Shown here piece by piece: positions 17,502 through 27,928 of a stretch of 41,783 bases of DNA. The notes below the pieces were generated by a model. It searched no databases and was not told the DNA's origin. It saw only the letters and a list, made by a program, of their open reading frames with translations. The stretch is from Deltaproteobacteria bacterium. Lineage in GTDB: Bacteria > Myxococcota_A > UBA9160 > UBA6930. The position numbers and the translations under genes are program-made. Position 1 is the first letter of the stretch; every line of letters begins with the position of its first letter. Location of the stretch: NCBI GenBank assembly GCA_019312665.1, contig JAFDCZ010000052.1:1-41783 (forward strand). Direction: 5' to 3'.

Positions 17502-18158
17502 TCACGGGCGGGGACGTTCTTTCCGCCTCTCTGCCTCTCTGCCTCGGCTAAATGGCCTCGAAGAACGTCGCGATCGGGACGCCCAGGGCCGTCGCCTTGC
17601 CACCTTGTACAGAGTCGTCACCGAGGCTGCGCTCTTCCCGAGCTCGATCTGCGAAATCAAGCTCACCGAGAGGCCCGTCCGGTTTGCAACCTGCTTCAGG
17701 GTCAACGTCAGGTGATGGCGGCGACCGCGGATGCGCTCACCGATCGCGGAGTTCAGATGCTCCTCCGGATCGACGGCCAGCCCATGCTCCTTCACGGCGG
17801 CCGTCAGCACCGGGCGCAGCTCGTCGACGGCGGCGGGCTTCTTCAGGTAATCGAAGGCGCGATGTTTCATCGTCGCTACGGCCGCTTCCACGCTCGGCTC
17901 GTCGGTCATGCAGATCACGCATAGATCGTCATCCACGGAGCGGATCTGCTGGAGCAGGCCGATACCGCCGTCCCCGGGCCGCCCGAGATCGAGCAGCACC
18001 ATCTGATAGCGACCCTTCTTGACTTCCTGGGCGGCCTGGCTGGGTTCCTCGAGCGCGGTGGCTTCGTAGCCCTCCTGCGCCAGGAAGTGGGCGAGCTGAC
18101 CGCGCATCTGCACGTCGGGCTCCACCACGAGTACATTCAAGGGCTGGCTTCCTGCCAT
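17502..18158 (-). CDS. REC-HTH response regulator, 3' end apparently frameshifted
   Basis: Receiver domain with the phospho-acceptor in VLLDLGRPGDGG (Asp57 from this start), CMTDEPS and the lysine in YLKKPAAVDEL, followed by an XRE-type HTH (LTLKQVANRTGLSVSLISQIELGKSAASVTTLYKVA). After that the frame gives an arginine-rich tail. Restoring one base near 17598-17599 gives KATALGVPIATFFEAI and a stop at 17548-17550, which is the normal end for this HTH class. This is either a real one-base deletion or a sequencing error. I chose ATG 18158, with AGGA and GGAGG upstream and a standard REC start; ATG 18194 or 18209 would add residues. No partner histidine kinase is adjacent. Confidence 0.8.
   Translation of the reverse strand: MAGSQPLNVLVVEPDVQMRGQLAHFLAQEGYEATALEEPSQAAQEVKKGRYQMVLLDLGRPGDGGIGLLQQIRSVDDDLCVICMTDEPSVEAAVATMKHRAFDYLKKPAAVDELRPVLTAAVKEHGLAVDPEEHLNSAIGERIRGRRHHLTLTLKQVANRTGLSVSLISQIELGKSAASVTTLYKVARRRPWASRSRRSSRPFSRGREAERRKERPRP
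17507..17541. repeat. GGCGGGGACG variant repeat with CCTCTCTG doublet
   Basis: GGCGG (17507-17511) and CCGCC (17523-17527) flank GGACGTTCTTT, followed by two tandem copies of CCTCTCTG (17526-17541). The GCGGGGACG start matches the repeat family, but the GGGTTTA part is replaced. It lies just past the restored stop of the REC-HTH gene. Membership of the same family is uncertain. Confidence 0.45.
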
Positions 18159-18260
18159 GATTCCTACGACCTCCGCATCCATGGAAACACCCATCGATTC
18201 GGCTGACATCGGAATTTCTTTAGGTGAAAACCCTGGGTTTATCGGTGGTTTTACCGATCT

Positions 18261-20272
<2,012 letters not shown>

Positions 20273-20348
20273 TCAGCCTCCGGGCTGGGGGGAGGGCGAA
20301 AGTTAACCACTCGTCCTGCAGAGCGCCTCGGGCCGATACGGAGAAAAG

Positions 20349-20382
20349 CCCGACCCATGCGCGTACTGGCGCATGGGTCGGG
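20349..20382 (-). terminator. Hairpin terminator after the ComEA-like gene
   Basis: CCCGACCCATGCGC (20349-20362) pairs exactly with GCGCATGGGTCGGG (20369-20382) around a six-base loop. On the minus strand the stem is followed by CTTTTC. It lies just past the ComEA-like stop and upstream of eno. Confidence 0.75.
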
Positions 20383-20394
20383 GAAGCCCTGGGC

Positions 20395-20733
20395 CTAGTC
20401 GACCCGAAGCGTCGTGGCGCCGCCGAGCTTCACGAAAGGCCGAAGCTTGGCGAGCGCCGCTTCGCCGATGCCCTTCACATCTGCCAGCTCGTCGACCTTC
20501 TTGAAACCACCGCGCTGCTTGCGGAGCGCCACGATGGCCCGCGCCCGGCTCTCACCCACGCCGGGCAGGAGCACGAGCTGGTCTGGGCTCGCGGTGTTCA
20601 GGTTGAGCGCGCCCTGGAGGACCGGCGCGGCCGCCTCCGCCGCTTGGGGCCACCAGACGGAGCCGGCAGCGGGAGCGGTCAGGGCGAGGGCCAAGGCGAG
20701 GCCCAGCTTCATGGGCATGGTTCGGAGGATCAT
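20395..20733 (-). CDS. ComEA-like helix-hairpin-helix protein
   Basis: A small exported protein of about 112 residues with an N-terminal hydrophobic segment (LGLALALALTAPAAG). It carries a ComEA-type tandem helix-hairpin-helix: LNLNTASPDQLVLLPGVGESRARAIVALR, then FKKVDELADVKGIGEAALAKLRPFV. This domain binds double-stranded DNA, and ComEA works in DNA uptake in competent cells. No other competence gene is nearby, so a role in uptake is only possible. The start may be ATG 20733, 20718 or 20712. Confidence 0.85.
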   Translation of the reverse strand: MILRTMPMKLGLALALALTAPAAGSVWWPQAAEAAAPVLQGALNLNTASPDQLVLLPGVGESRARAIVALRKQRGGFKKVDELADVKGIGEAALAKLRPFVKLGGATTLRVD

Positions 20734-20765
20734 GGGGAAGTTTCCCCGGGACCAGCGGGGTGAGA

Positions 20766-21815
20766 TCAGCTCGAGCGGTGCACCGAGTAGTCGGCAGCCG
20801 CAACGAGGGCTTCTCGGGTCGCACCGTCGGGGAACGGAGCGATGGCTTCGGCGGCGCGCTTCACGTGCTCCTCGGCGCGACGGTCCGTGTCTTCGATGCC
20901 GCGGTGACGCAGCACCAGCTCGACGATCGGCGCGAGCTCTGCCGGGCTCAACACCTGATCCATTTCGATCGGGCCTTCGGCCTCGAGCTCGTAGGTGCGC
21001 TGGCCGGCGGTCTTCAAGAGACCGGAAATCAATTCACGCTCGGCTGAGGTGCAACGCTTCAGCGTGAGCAGGAGCGGAAGGGTGACCTTCCCCTCCCGAA
21101 CATCCGTGAACGGCTGCTTGCCGAGATCCTCTTCCCCGCCTGCGAAATCGAGTGCGTCGTCACGCAGCTGGAAGGCGAGCCCGAGCTCTTTTCCGAATTC
21201 GGCGATGCGTCGACGCTCGGCCCGGGTCACGCCGCCTAATACAGCGCCGGACTCGGCCGAGGCTGAAAGCAGCGTCGCGCTCTTCCGCTCGATCACCGAG
21301 TAGTAGTGGGCCTCGGTCACGCGCGGGTCGAAGCTGGCTTCGAGCTGGAGGAGCTCCCCTTCGGCCATCAGTCGGATGGTATTCGAGAAGATCCACAAGA
21401 CATCGAGATCGCCATCTTCGACGACCATCGAGGACGCGCGTGCGTAGAAGAAGTCACCGACCAGCACCGCACGGCGGTTGCCCCAGATCGCCCGGGCTGC
21501 CGCGCGTCCGCGCCGCAGGTTTGCGAGATCGACCACATCGTCATGAAGCAGGGTGGCGGTATGAAGCATCTCGACCGCCGCGGCGATCTGCACACAGCGC
21601 GGCCCGGTGTAGCCGCAAAGTTCTGCGGCAAGCATGACGAGCACTGGGCGCAGCCGTTTGCCACCGGACGAGAGCACGTGCTCGCCGATCGCCCCGACCA
21701 GCGCCTGTTCGGAAACGAGCTGATCGCGCATCGTCCGCTCGACCTGTTGCAGGTGCGGTTCGAGCCGAGTCAAGGCCGTGGCAAGTGCCGGCGGAGGGGA
21801 GGAGCTGATCGCCAT
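20766..21815 (-). CDS. ispB: Trans-polyprenyl diphosphate synthase
   Basis: All-trans prenyl diphosphate synthase of about 349 residues, adding isopentenyl units to allylic diphosphates, probably for quinone side chains. The first aspartate-rich motif is LLHDDVVD, the second is LRDDALDF, and SGGKRLRPVLV near the N-terminus binds isopentenyl diphosphate. Chain length cannot be set from sequence alone, so octaprenyl, solanesyl or other products are possible. A GTG at 21821 would add two residues. It lies between radA and comEA on one strand. Confidence 0.9.
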   Translation of the reverse strand: MAISSSPPPALATALTRLEPHLQQVERTMRDQLVSEQALVGAIGEHVLSSGGKRLRPVLVMLAAELCGYTGPRCVQIAAAVEMLHTATLLHDDVVDLANLRRGRAAARAIWGNRRAVLVGDFFYARASSMVVEDGDLDVLWIFSNTIRLMAEGELLQLEASFDPRVTEAHYYSVIERKSATLLSASAESGAVLGGVTRAERRRIAEFGKELGLAFQLRDDALDFAGGEEDLGKQPFTDVREGKVTLPLLLTLKRCTSAERELISGLLKTAGQRTYELEAEGPIEMDQVLSPAELAPIVELVLRHRGIEDTDRRAEEHVKRAAEAIAPFPDGATREALVAAADYSVHRSS

Positions 21816-21889
21816 CGCCACCGACGCTAGCGCCGGTGGCCTCCGGTGTCAAAACCCAGATACGCGAAAAACCGAGTGATGGCAGGCGT

Positions 21890-23287
21890 TTACCGTCGTT
21901 CACCCGGGCGTGAAACGGCGTTCTCGAAAAGCCAACGGACCGCCTGGCCAATATCCTCGACGCCGTAGGCGCCGTCGACGGAGGGTGCCTCGGCCGCCAC
22001 CGCCGAGGGCACGAGCACGCGACCAAACCCCAACCGGCCGGCCTCGCGCAGACGTTGGTCGAGACGTCCCACCCGCCGCACCTCCCCGCCGAGCCCGATT
22101 TCGCCGCAGGCCGCGACGTCCGGCGGCAGGGCCTTGTCGAGACGGCTCGATGCGATCGCGAGGGCCACGGCGAGATCCGCAGCGGGTTCTGTGACGCGCA
22201 CGCCGCCAACGACGTTGACGTAGACATCGCAGGACAACAGATCAATTTCGCTGTGACGATCGAGAACCGCGAGCAACAGAGCGACGCGCCCGTCATCGAT
22301 GCCGACGCAGGTGCGACGCGCCGTGCCATAGCCAGCCGGCGCGACCAGCGCCTGGACCTCGAGCAGGACCGGGCGGGAACCTTCCATGACGGGCACGATG
22401 CAGGAGCCCGGCGAGCCCGATCTGCGCTCGGCCAGGAAGAGCTCACTCGGGTTCTCGACGGCACTGAGCCCCTTCTCACCCATGGTGAAGATGCCAACCT
22501 CCTGGGTCGAGCCGAACCGGTTCTTGCTGGCGCGAAGCAGACGGAAAGGCGTGCTGCGATCGCCCTCGAAGTTCAGGACCACATCGACGAGGTGCTCGAG
22601 GACGCGCGGCCCCGCCAGCGTGCCCTCCTTCGTAACATGGCCGACTAACACCAGCGCGGTGCCATGGTTCTTGGCAGTCGCCGAAAGCAACGCCGCGCAC
22701 TCTCGCACCTGGGAGACGGAGCCGGCGGCGGATTCGATCCTCTCCGTGCGCGCGGTCTGGATCGAATCGATCACGACGACGGCCGGACTGTGTTCCCGCC
22801 ACGGCCCTGCCAAAGCCTCGACTCGCGTTTCCGAGAGAACCATCAGCGAACGGGGGATCTCGCCCAGGCGCTCGGCGCGCAGCCGCACCTGCTCGAGGCT
22901 CTCCTCGCCGGTCACGTAGAGGACCCGGCCGGCCTTCTGTTCGATCTGGGCGGCGAGCTGCAACGAGAGTGTGGACTTTCCGATGCCCGGCTCGCCGCCG
23001 ATCAACACCACCGAGCCCGGCACCAGCCCCCCGCCAAGCACACGATCGAGCTCGGCGATGCCTGTGGGAAGGCGCGGCGCACCGTCGGTATTCACGTCCG
23101 CCAGGGGGATCGCCTTGCCCGCGGCCCCGCCAAGCTGAGGCGCCAGCAACGTGGCGGCCGGCTCGTCGCCTGCCACAAGCTCCTCGATCAACGTTTCCCA
23201 GGCCCCACAGCCGGGGCAGCGCCCTAGCCAACGGGGCTGCTGGGTGCCGCACTCGGTACAGCAAAAAACGGAGCGCGGCTTGGCCAT
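21890..23287 (-). CDS. radA: DNA repair protein RadA
   Basis: RadA (Sms) is a RecA-like branch-migration factor in recombinational repair. At 465 residues it has the normal length. In order: an N-terminal zinc finger (CTECGTQQPRWLGRCPGCGAW), Walker A GGEPGIGKSTL, Walker B region VVVIDSIQT, the RadA-specific KNRFGSTQEVGIF, and a C-terminal Lon-protease-like domain (EPAADLAVALAIASS). The open frame runs upstream to 23737 but that part overlaps the methyltransferase; ATG 23287 gives the standard start. It is divergent from the methyltransferase gene across 36 bases. Confidence 0.98.
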   Translation of the reverse strand: MAKPRSVFCCTECGTQQPRWLGRCPGCGAWETLIEELVAGDEPAATLLAPQLGGAAGKAIPLADVNTDGAPRLPTGIAELDRVLGGGLVPGSVVLIGGEPGIGKSTLSLQLAAQIEQKAGRVLYVTGEESLEQVRLRAERLGEIPRSLMVLSETRVEALAGPWREHSPAVVVIDSIQTARTERIESAAGSVSQVRECAALLSATAKNHGTALVLVGHVTKEGTLAGPRVLEHLVDVVLNFEGDRSTPFRLLRASKNRFGSTQEVGIFTMGEKGLSAVENPSELFLAERRSGSPGSCIVPVMEGSRPVLLEVQALVAPAGYGTARRTCVGIDDGRVALLLAVLDRHSEIDLLSCDVYVNVVGGVRVTEPAADLAVALAIASSRLDKALPPDVAACGEIGLGGEVRRVGRLDQRLREAGRLGFGRVLVPSAVAAEAPSVDGAYGVEDIGQAVRWLFENAVSRPGERR

Positions 23288-23323
23288 GGGGCAAATGTAG
23301 CCGCGGCGGCCTAAGATGGTGGC

Positions 23324-23944
23324 ATGGGCCTCTACGACTACTACGAGCAGCGCCTCTTCCCCCCGATTCTCGATCGGGCGATGAGGAAATTTGGCCCCCA
23401 ACGCGAGGAGACCCTCGCTGAGGCGAAGGGCGACGTACTCGAGATCGGCTTCGGCACGGGCTTGAACCTTCGGTACTACCCGGATGGCGTAGAGAAGCTC
23501 TCCACCGTCGATCCGATGAACGCACTCCAAGAGAAGGTCCAGGCGCGCATCGACGCGGTGGATTTCCCTGTGGAGCGCCACCACCTGCCGGCCGATGGAG
23601 CCCTGCCGTTCGACCAGGGCCGGTTCGATACGGTGACCGTCACCTGGACGCTCTGCACCATTCCCGACGCCCACACCGCGCTGAAGGAGATGCACCGGGT
23701 GCTGAACCCGGAAGGCAAGCTCCTCTTCATCGAGCATGGCCGCAGCGATGACGCAAAGATCGCCCGCTGGCAGGACCGCATCAATCCGATCTGGAACGTC
23801 ATCGGCTGCGGCTGCAACCTGAACCGCGAGACAGGCGACATGGTCGAGCGGGCGGGCTTCCAGATCGAGCGCCTCGAACAGCTGATCGAGGGCCCGCGCG
23901 TATTCGCCACCCTCTACCGAGGCGCCGCTCTCCCCAAAGGCTGA
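23324..23944 (+). CDS. Class I SAM-dependent methyltransferase (METTL7-like)
   Basis: A 206-residue methyltransferase. The SAM-binding motif VLEIGFGTGLNLRYYP is near residue 38, the acidic end of the next strand is STVDPM, and the post-motifs are FDTVTVTWTLCTIPD and HRVLNPEGKLLFIEHG. The pattern fits the UbiE/METTL7-like Methyltransf_11 group. Substrate is unknown; small lipophilic or thiol compounds are known for METTL7 relatives. It stands alone, divergent from radA. Its TGA shares two bases with repeat C. Confidence 0.88.
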   Translation: MGLYDYYEQRLFPPILDRAMRKFGPQREETLAEAKGDVLEIGFGTGLNLRYYPDGVEKLSTVDPMNALQEKVQARIDAVDFPVERHHLPADGALPFDQGRFDTVTVTWTLCTIPDAHTALKEMHRVLNPEGKLLFIEHGRSDDAKIARWQDRINPIWNVIGCGCNLNRETGDMVERAGFQIERLEQLIEGPRVFATLYRGAALPKG

Positions 23945-23982
23945 AAAGTAAACAGGCGGGGACGGGGTTTACTTTTGCCTGT
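23943..23982 (+). repeat. REP-like repeat C (single unit)
   Basis: AAAAGTAAA (23944-23952) and TTTACTTTT (23968-23976) flank the core GCGGGGACGGGG, and ACAGGC/GCCTGT form a second, interlocked pair ending at 23982. The first two bases of the element complete the TGA of the methyltransferase gene. It lies upstream of the bioB promoter. It is one unit of the type doubled in A and B. Confidence 0.9.
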
Positions 23983-24003
23983 CACCCTTGTTGGGAGTGG
24001 TGG

Positions 24004-24033
24004 TTGACGGATCTCGAGGTCGGCTTGTAACAT
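24004..24033 (+). promoter_or_regulatory. Sigma-70 promoter of the bio operon
   Basis: TTGACG (24004-24009) and TAACAT (24028-24033) have an 18-base spacer. The -10 overlaps TTGTAA (24025-24030), which with GGTTTTC (24047-24053) resembles a degenerate BirA operator. The bioB ribosome site GGGAGG follows at 24054. Confidence 0.65.
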
Positions 24034-24063
24034 CCCGTTCTATTGAGGTTTTCGGGAGGTTTC

Positions 24064-25149
24064 ATGTTCGAGCATTATGCGCGGCTGGCAGATCGGGCAC
24101 TGGCCGGGGAGGCACCGTCGGAGAGCGACGCCGTTTGGATCCTGGACGGCGAGGACATCCAGCTCCTGCCTTTGTTGCAGGCAGCCTTCGCTCCGCGGGA
24201 GAAGCATTTCGGCCGCAAGGTGATGGTGCACGTGCTGAACAACGTGCAGAACGGCCTGTGTCCGGAAGATTGCGGCTACTGCTCCCAGTCGAAGAACTCG
24301 GAAGCGACGATTCGCAAGTACCCGATGAAGAGCGACGAGGAGATCCTGGCAGAGGCAGAGGCCGCCGCGCGCGCCGGGGCCTCTCGCTATTGCATGGTGC
24401 TGTCCGGCCGGGGGCCGACCCTGGAGCACACGCGCAAGCTTGCCGAGCTGATCCGCACGGTGAAGGAGACCTACCCGATCGAGGTCTGCGTCTCCGCTGG
24501 CCTGATCGACGAAGAGAAGGCGCGCATTCTTGCCGACGCTGGCCTCGACCGATTGAACCACAACCTCAACACGAGCGAATCCCACTATCCGGAGATCTGC
24601 AGCACGCATACGTATGAGGAGCGGGTGGAGACCCTGCGCGCGGCCAAGAAGGCCGGCATCCAGCCGTGCAGCGGGCTCATCGTTGGGATGGGCGAACAGA
24701 GCCAGGACATCGTCGAAGTGGCCTTTCGCTTGCGCGAACTCGAGGTGCCTTCCATTCCCGTGAACTTCCTGATCCCGATCGACGGCAACCCGGTGATGCA
24801 AGATGGCAGCCTCACACCGGAGCGTTGCCTGCGAGCGCTGGCGTTGGTGCGGCTCGTCAACCCGACCGCCGAAGTACGCATTGCCGGCGGGCGGGAGGGC
24901 AACATCCGTAGCCTCGGTCCGCTGGCGCTCTGGCCGGCGAACTCGCTCTTCATCGAGGGCTACCTCACGACCCGGGGCGACAACGAGAGCGATACCTACC
25001 GGATGATTCGCGATGCGGGCTTCGAAGTGGACGGCAACCCCACCTTCGACGCCCTGCATGCGGAAGCACCGGAAGGCGAGTTCCGCTTGCGCGGTGGCGA
25101 AGGTGAGATCCTGAAGCCCGAGATCGGGCGACCCACCCGGGGCTTCTGA
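24064..25149 (+). CDS. bioB: Biotin synthase
   Basis: Radical-SAM enzyme that inserts sulfur into dethiobiotin, the last biotin step. At 361 residues it is normal to slightly long. The radical cluster motif CPEDCGYCSQS (CxxxCxxC) lies at about residue 65, followed by NSEATIRKYPM, YCMVLSGRGP and LDRLNHNLNTSE, all typical of BioB. ATG 24064 has GGGAGG at the right distance; a longer TTG start at 24043 is unlikely. It leads bioB-bioF-bioD with almost no gaps. Confidence 0.98.
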   Translation: MFEHYARLADRALAGEAPSESDAVWILDGEDIQLLPLLQAAFAPREKHFGRKVMVHVLNNVQNGLCPEDCGYCSQSKNSEATIRKYPMKSDEEILAEAEAAARAGASRYCMVLSGRGPTLEHTRKLAELIRTVKETYPIEVCVSAGLIDEEKARILADAGLDRLNHNLNTSESHYPEICSTHTYEERVETLRAAKKAGIQPCSGLIVGMGEQSQDIVEVAFRLRELEVPSIPVNFLIPIDGNPVMQDGSLTPERCLRALALVRLVNPTAEVRIAGGREGNIRSLGPLALWPANSLFIEGYLTTRGDNESDTYRMIRDAGFEVDGNPTFDALHAEAPEGEFRLRGGEGEILKPEIGRPTRGF

Positions 25150-25150
25150 G

Positions 25151-26329
25151 TTGGGCGACCCGGTCGCCGAGGTTGCGGCAGAGGCGTTGGATGCCATCCG
25201 CGCTCGCGGTACCCATCGTCGCATGCGCGTGCTCGAAGGCATCCAAGCACCGCGCATGCGGGTCGATGGGCACGACGTCTTGCTCTTCGCCGGCAGCAAC
25301 TATCTCGACCTCGCCCAACACCCTGAGGTCGTCGATGCCGCGGCCCGCGCGGCGCGCGAGCACGGTGCGGCCGCGGGCGGATCACGTTTGATTTCCGGCA
25401 ACCTGGCGGTGCACGAAGCGCTCGAAGGAGAGTTGGCCGCTTTCCTCGGCACCGAAACGGCGCTGGCGTTCAACACCGGCTACATGGCAAATGTCGGGGT
25501 GATTCCGGCCCTGGTCGGCAAGGGGGACGTGGTCGTCTCCGACGCCCTCAACCATGCCTCGATCATCGACGGCTGCCGGCTCTCCCACGCGGAGACCCGT
25601 GTGTTTCCCCATGGCGATCTCGATGCGTTCGCAGACGTGCTGGCAAAAGCACAGCGCGAGTTCCGCCGCATCCTCGTGGCGATCGACGGTGTCTACAGCA
25701 TGGACGGCGACGTGGCGCCGCTTCCGGAGATCCTCTCCCTCGCGCGTCGGCACGGTGCGATGACACTCCTGGACGACGCTCACGGCACCGGAACGTTGGG
25801 TCGGACTGGCCGCGGCAGTGCCGAGCTTTGCGGCGTCGAGAATCAGGTCGACGTGCTGATGGGCACCCTTGGCAAATCGCTGGGTTCCTTCGGAGCGTTC
25901 GTCGCAGGAAGCGCTGCGTTGCGAGAGTTGCTCGTCAACACGGCGCGCAGCTTCATCTTCTCCTGTGCGTTGGCACCGCCGGCCGTCGAGGCCGCTCGGG
26001 CCGCGCTCCGGCTGGTGGATCGCGAGCCTTGGCGCCGAGAACAACTGCAGGCCAACGCCGCTCGGCTGCGTGACGGACTCAGCCGGTGCGGCCTCTCCAC
26101 CGCTCCGAGTACGACCCACATCGTGCCCGTCGTGCTCGGCGGCAACGCACGCACGATGGCGATCTGTGAGCGACTTCTGGCGCGGGGATTCTACGCCCAG
26201 GGCATCCGGCATCCCTCGGTACCCGAAGGTACCGCTCGCTTGCGCATCACACCGATGGCCACCCACAAGGAAGCCGACATCGACGCGCTGATTGCTGCGG
26301 TGGCGGAAGAGACCACGGCACTCCCTTGA
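25151..26329 (+). CDS. bioF: 8-amino-7-oxononanoate synthase
   Basis: PLP enzyme that condenses pimeloyl-ACP with alanine in biotin synthesis. The 392-residue length is usual. Seen are FAGSNYLDLAQHPEV, AGGSRLISGNLAVHEALE, the DDAHGTGTLGRTGRGS aspartate that holds PLP, and the PLP lysine in GTLGKSLGSFGAFV. The start is TTG 25151, one base after the bioB stop; no better upstream ATG exists. It overlaps bioD by TTGA. Confidence 0.97.
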   Translation: MGDPVAEVAAEALDAIRARGTHRRMRVLEGIQAPRMRVDGHDVLLFAGSNYLDLAQHPEVVDAAARAAREHGAAAGGSRLISGNLAVHEALEGELAAFLGTETALAFNTGYMANVGVIPALVGKGDVVVSDALNHASIIDGCRLSHAETRVFPHGDLDAFADVLAKAQREFRRILVAIDGVYSMDGDVAPLPEILSLARRHGAMTLLDDAHGTGTLGRTGRGSAELCGVENQVDVLMGTLGKSLGSFGAFVAGSAALRELLVNTARSFIFSCALAPPAVEAARAALRLVDREPWRREQLQANAARLRDGLSRCGLSTAPSTTHIVPVVLGGNARTMAICERLLARGFYAQGIRHPSVPEGTARLRITPMATHKEADIDALIAAVAEETTALP

Positions 26330-26994
26330 GCCGTGGTTGGTTCGTCACCGGTACCGATACCGGAGTAGGCAAGACGGTCGTGTCCTGCGCGCTCGTCCGC
26401 GGCCTGCGGGCGCGAGGCCTGGACGTAGGCGTCATGAAGCCCGCGGAAACCGGCGTGGAGGCGGCAGGCCCACTCGACGCGATCGCCTTGCGAGATGCTG
26501 CCGCCGCGTCGGACGCGCTCGACCAGATCTGCCCCCAGACCTTTGCCTTGCCAGCTGCCCCGACCGTGGCTGCCCAGGCTGAAGGTCGGGAGGTGGATGC
26601 GGAAGCCATCCGCGCCGCCTGGCGTGAACTCTCTTCGCGACACGAGTTCATGATCGTAGAAGGCGCCGGCGGCCTGCTCGTCCCCATCTGGAAGGGCGCG
26701 ACGATGGCCGATCTCGCCAACGAGTTGAGTCTGCCTCTGATCATCGTGGCACGCGCCGCACTCGGCACGATCAACCACACGTTGCTGAGTGTCGAAGCGG
26801 CCGAGCAACGCGGGCTGACGGTCGCGGGGGTCGTGATCTCCCACGCTACCGGGCCGCTCTCCGATGCGGACACCTTGAACCTGATGGCCTTGCGCGATGC
26901 ACTCGGCACGCGGTTGATCGGCGAAATTCCGCCGCTCGTCGGGCACGCCCTGCCCGCCGAAGGGGCGATCGACCTGGACCGGCTGGGGCTCTAG
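26326..26994 (+). CDS. bioD: Dethiobiotin synthetase
   Basis: ATP-dependent ring-closing enzyme of biotin synthesis, 222 residues. Walker A VTGTDTGVGKTVVS is at the N-terminus, VMKPAETG binds substrate, and EGAGGLLVPI and NHTLLSVEAAEQRGL complete the fold. TTG 26326 overlaps the bioF stop. bioA, bioC and bioH are not in this cluster, so the remaining steps must be coded elsewhere or done by other enzymes. Confidence 0.97.
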   Translation: MSRGWFVTGTDTGVGKTVVSCALVRGLRARGLDVGVMKPAETGVEAAGPLDAIALRDAAAASDALDQICPQTFALPAAPTVAAQAEGREVDAEAIRAAWRELSSRHEFMIVEGAGGLLVPIWKGATMADLANELSLPLIIVARAALGTINHTLLSVEAAEQRGLTVAGVVISHATGPLSDADTLNLMALRDALGTRLIGEIPPLVGHALPAEGAIDLDRLGL

Positions 26995-27074
26995 CAGCCG
27001 CCGGCGAGTCCTCTGCTGCGGGACCGACCGTGCGCGCCTCAAGGCCGAATTCCGAAGCGCCGATGAGGGGTTGC

Positions 27075-27863
27075 ATGAGGTGGCCTTGTCGCGTCGGAGG
27101 ATTTGCGAGCGTGTTCGCAATTACCTTGCTCGCTTTCATCGCAAGCTCTGGCCCTGTCGTGGCGCAAACTTGGATGCCTGCAGCCGTCGGCAACGAATGG
27201 AAGTACCGGATCACCGAGACCGCCGAGTACGCAATCGGTGGCCAGGCCGTTTCCCAGGAATCGAAGTCCGGCAGCTACCTGCGCGAGATCACCAAGCAGG
27301 ACCTGCACGCGAATGTGCCGGTGCCGGTCTTCGTGTTCGAGGAGGTGCGCAAGTGGAAGGGCGGCAGCGAGGATGGCCACACGTCCAGTCTCGGCGCGCT
27401 GAGCCGAGGCGCCTTTCTCGAATTCGCCATGGACACGGGGGAGGGCCTGACTTTGCACGAGAATCCGCTCGTCTATGTGCCCGCCAGCGTGAAGGGCGGC
27501 ATGAGCTGGGAAGTGGGTACGCTCGAGCTGAATGGTCTGACCGTGAAGATGCAGGGCGAAATTCTCGGGCTTCAAACGGCCAGGACCCCGGCCGGTGCTT
27601 TCGAGCGTTGTCTCAAAGTCCGTTACACCGGCGCTCTTGGCGGAATGATCGAGCTCGAGGATGGCCGCCTGCCGGTTCGCGACGGTCAGCTCGACATGCT
27701 CCATTGGTTTGCGCCCGGTGTAGGCCTCGTGATGGCAGAAGAATCCATCCGTATGGATCTCCTCACGGCGCAGGGGACGATGACCAGTACGCTCACCGAT
27801 CACTACGCGCTGGAGCGCTTCCAGGTGGATGGTGCCCCGGTCCCGGCCCATCAGGCTCCGTGA
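27075..27863 (+). CDS. Exported protein of unknown function (TapB-like pattern)
   Basis: A 262-residue protein with a signal peptide (FASVFAITLLAFIASSGPVVAQ). The mature part begins WMPAAVGNEWKYRITE and continues with strands such as GGMSWEVGTLELNGLTVKMQGEI and HWFAPGVGLVMAEES. The pattern of short beta strands ending in an APGVGLV-type motif resembles TapB or DUF3108-like exported proteins, but I cannot prove it. ATG 27075 has AGGGG just upstream; ATG 27063 or GTG 27030 are alternatives. It lies 80 bases after bioD. Confidence 0.75.
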   Translation: MRWPCRVGGFASVFAITLLAFIASSGPVVAQTWMPAAVGNEWKYRITETAEYAIGGQAVSQESKSGSYLREITKQDLHANVPVPVFVFEEVRKWKGGSEDGHTSSLGALSRGAFLEFAMDTGEGLTLHENPLVYVPASVKGGMSWEVGTLELNGLTVKMQGEILGLQTARTPAGAFERCLKVRYTGALGGMIELEDGRLPVRDGQLDMLHWFAPGVGLVMAEESIRMDLLTAQGTMTSTLTDHYALERFQVDGAPVPAHQAP

Positions 27864-27875
27864 ACGGACGGGTTC

Positions 27876-27899
27876 CCTTGAGGGGAAACGCCCTCAAGG
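27876..27899. terminator. Hairpin after the exported-protein gene
   Basis: CCTTGAGGG (27876-27884) pairs exactly with CCCTCAAGG (27891-27899) around a six-base loop, 12 bases after the stop. No T-run follows, so it may be a weak terminator or a transcript-end structure. Confidence 0.45.
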
Positions 27900-27928
27900 C
27901 GTCCCCTTGATGGACCGATAGATCACGA

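Noticed and set aside
18241..18258. ATCGGT-N6-ACCGAT as a terminator
   Set aside because: The stem has only six pairs and no T-run, so it is not called as a feature.
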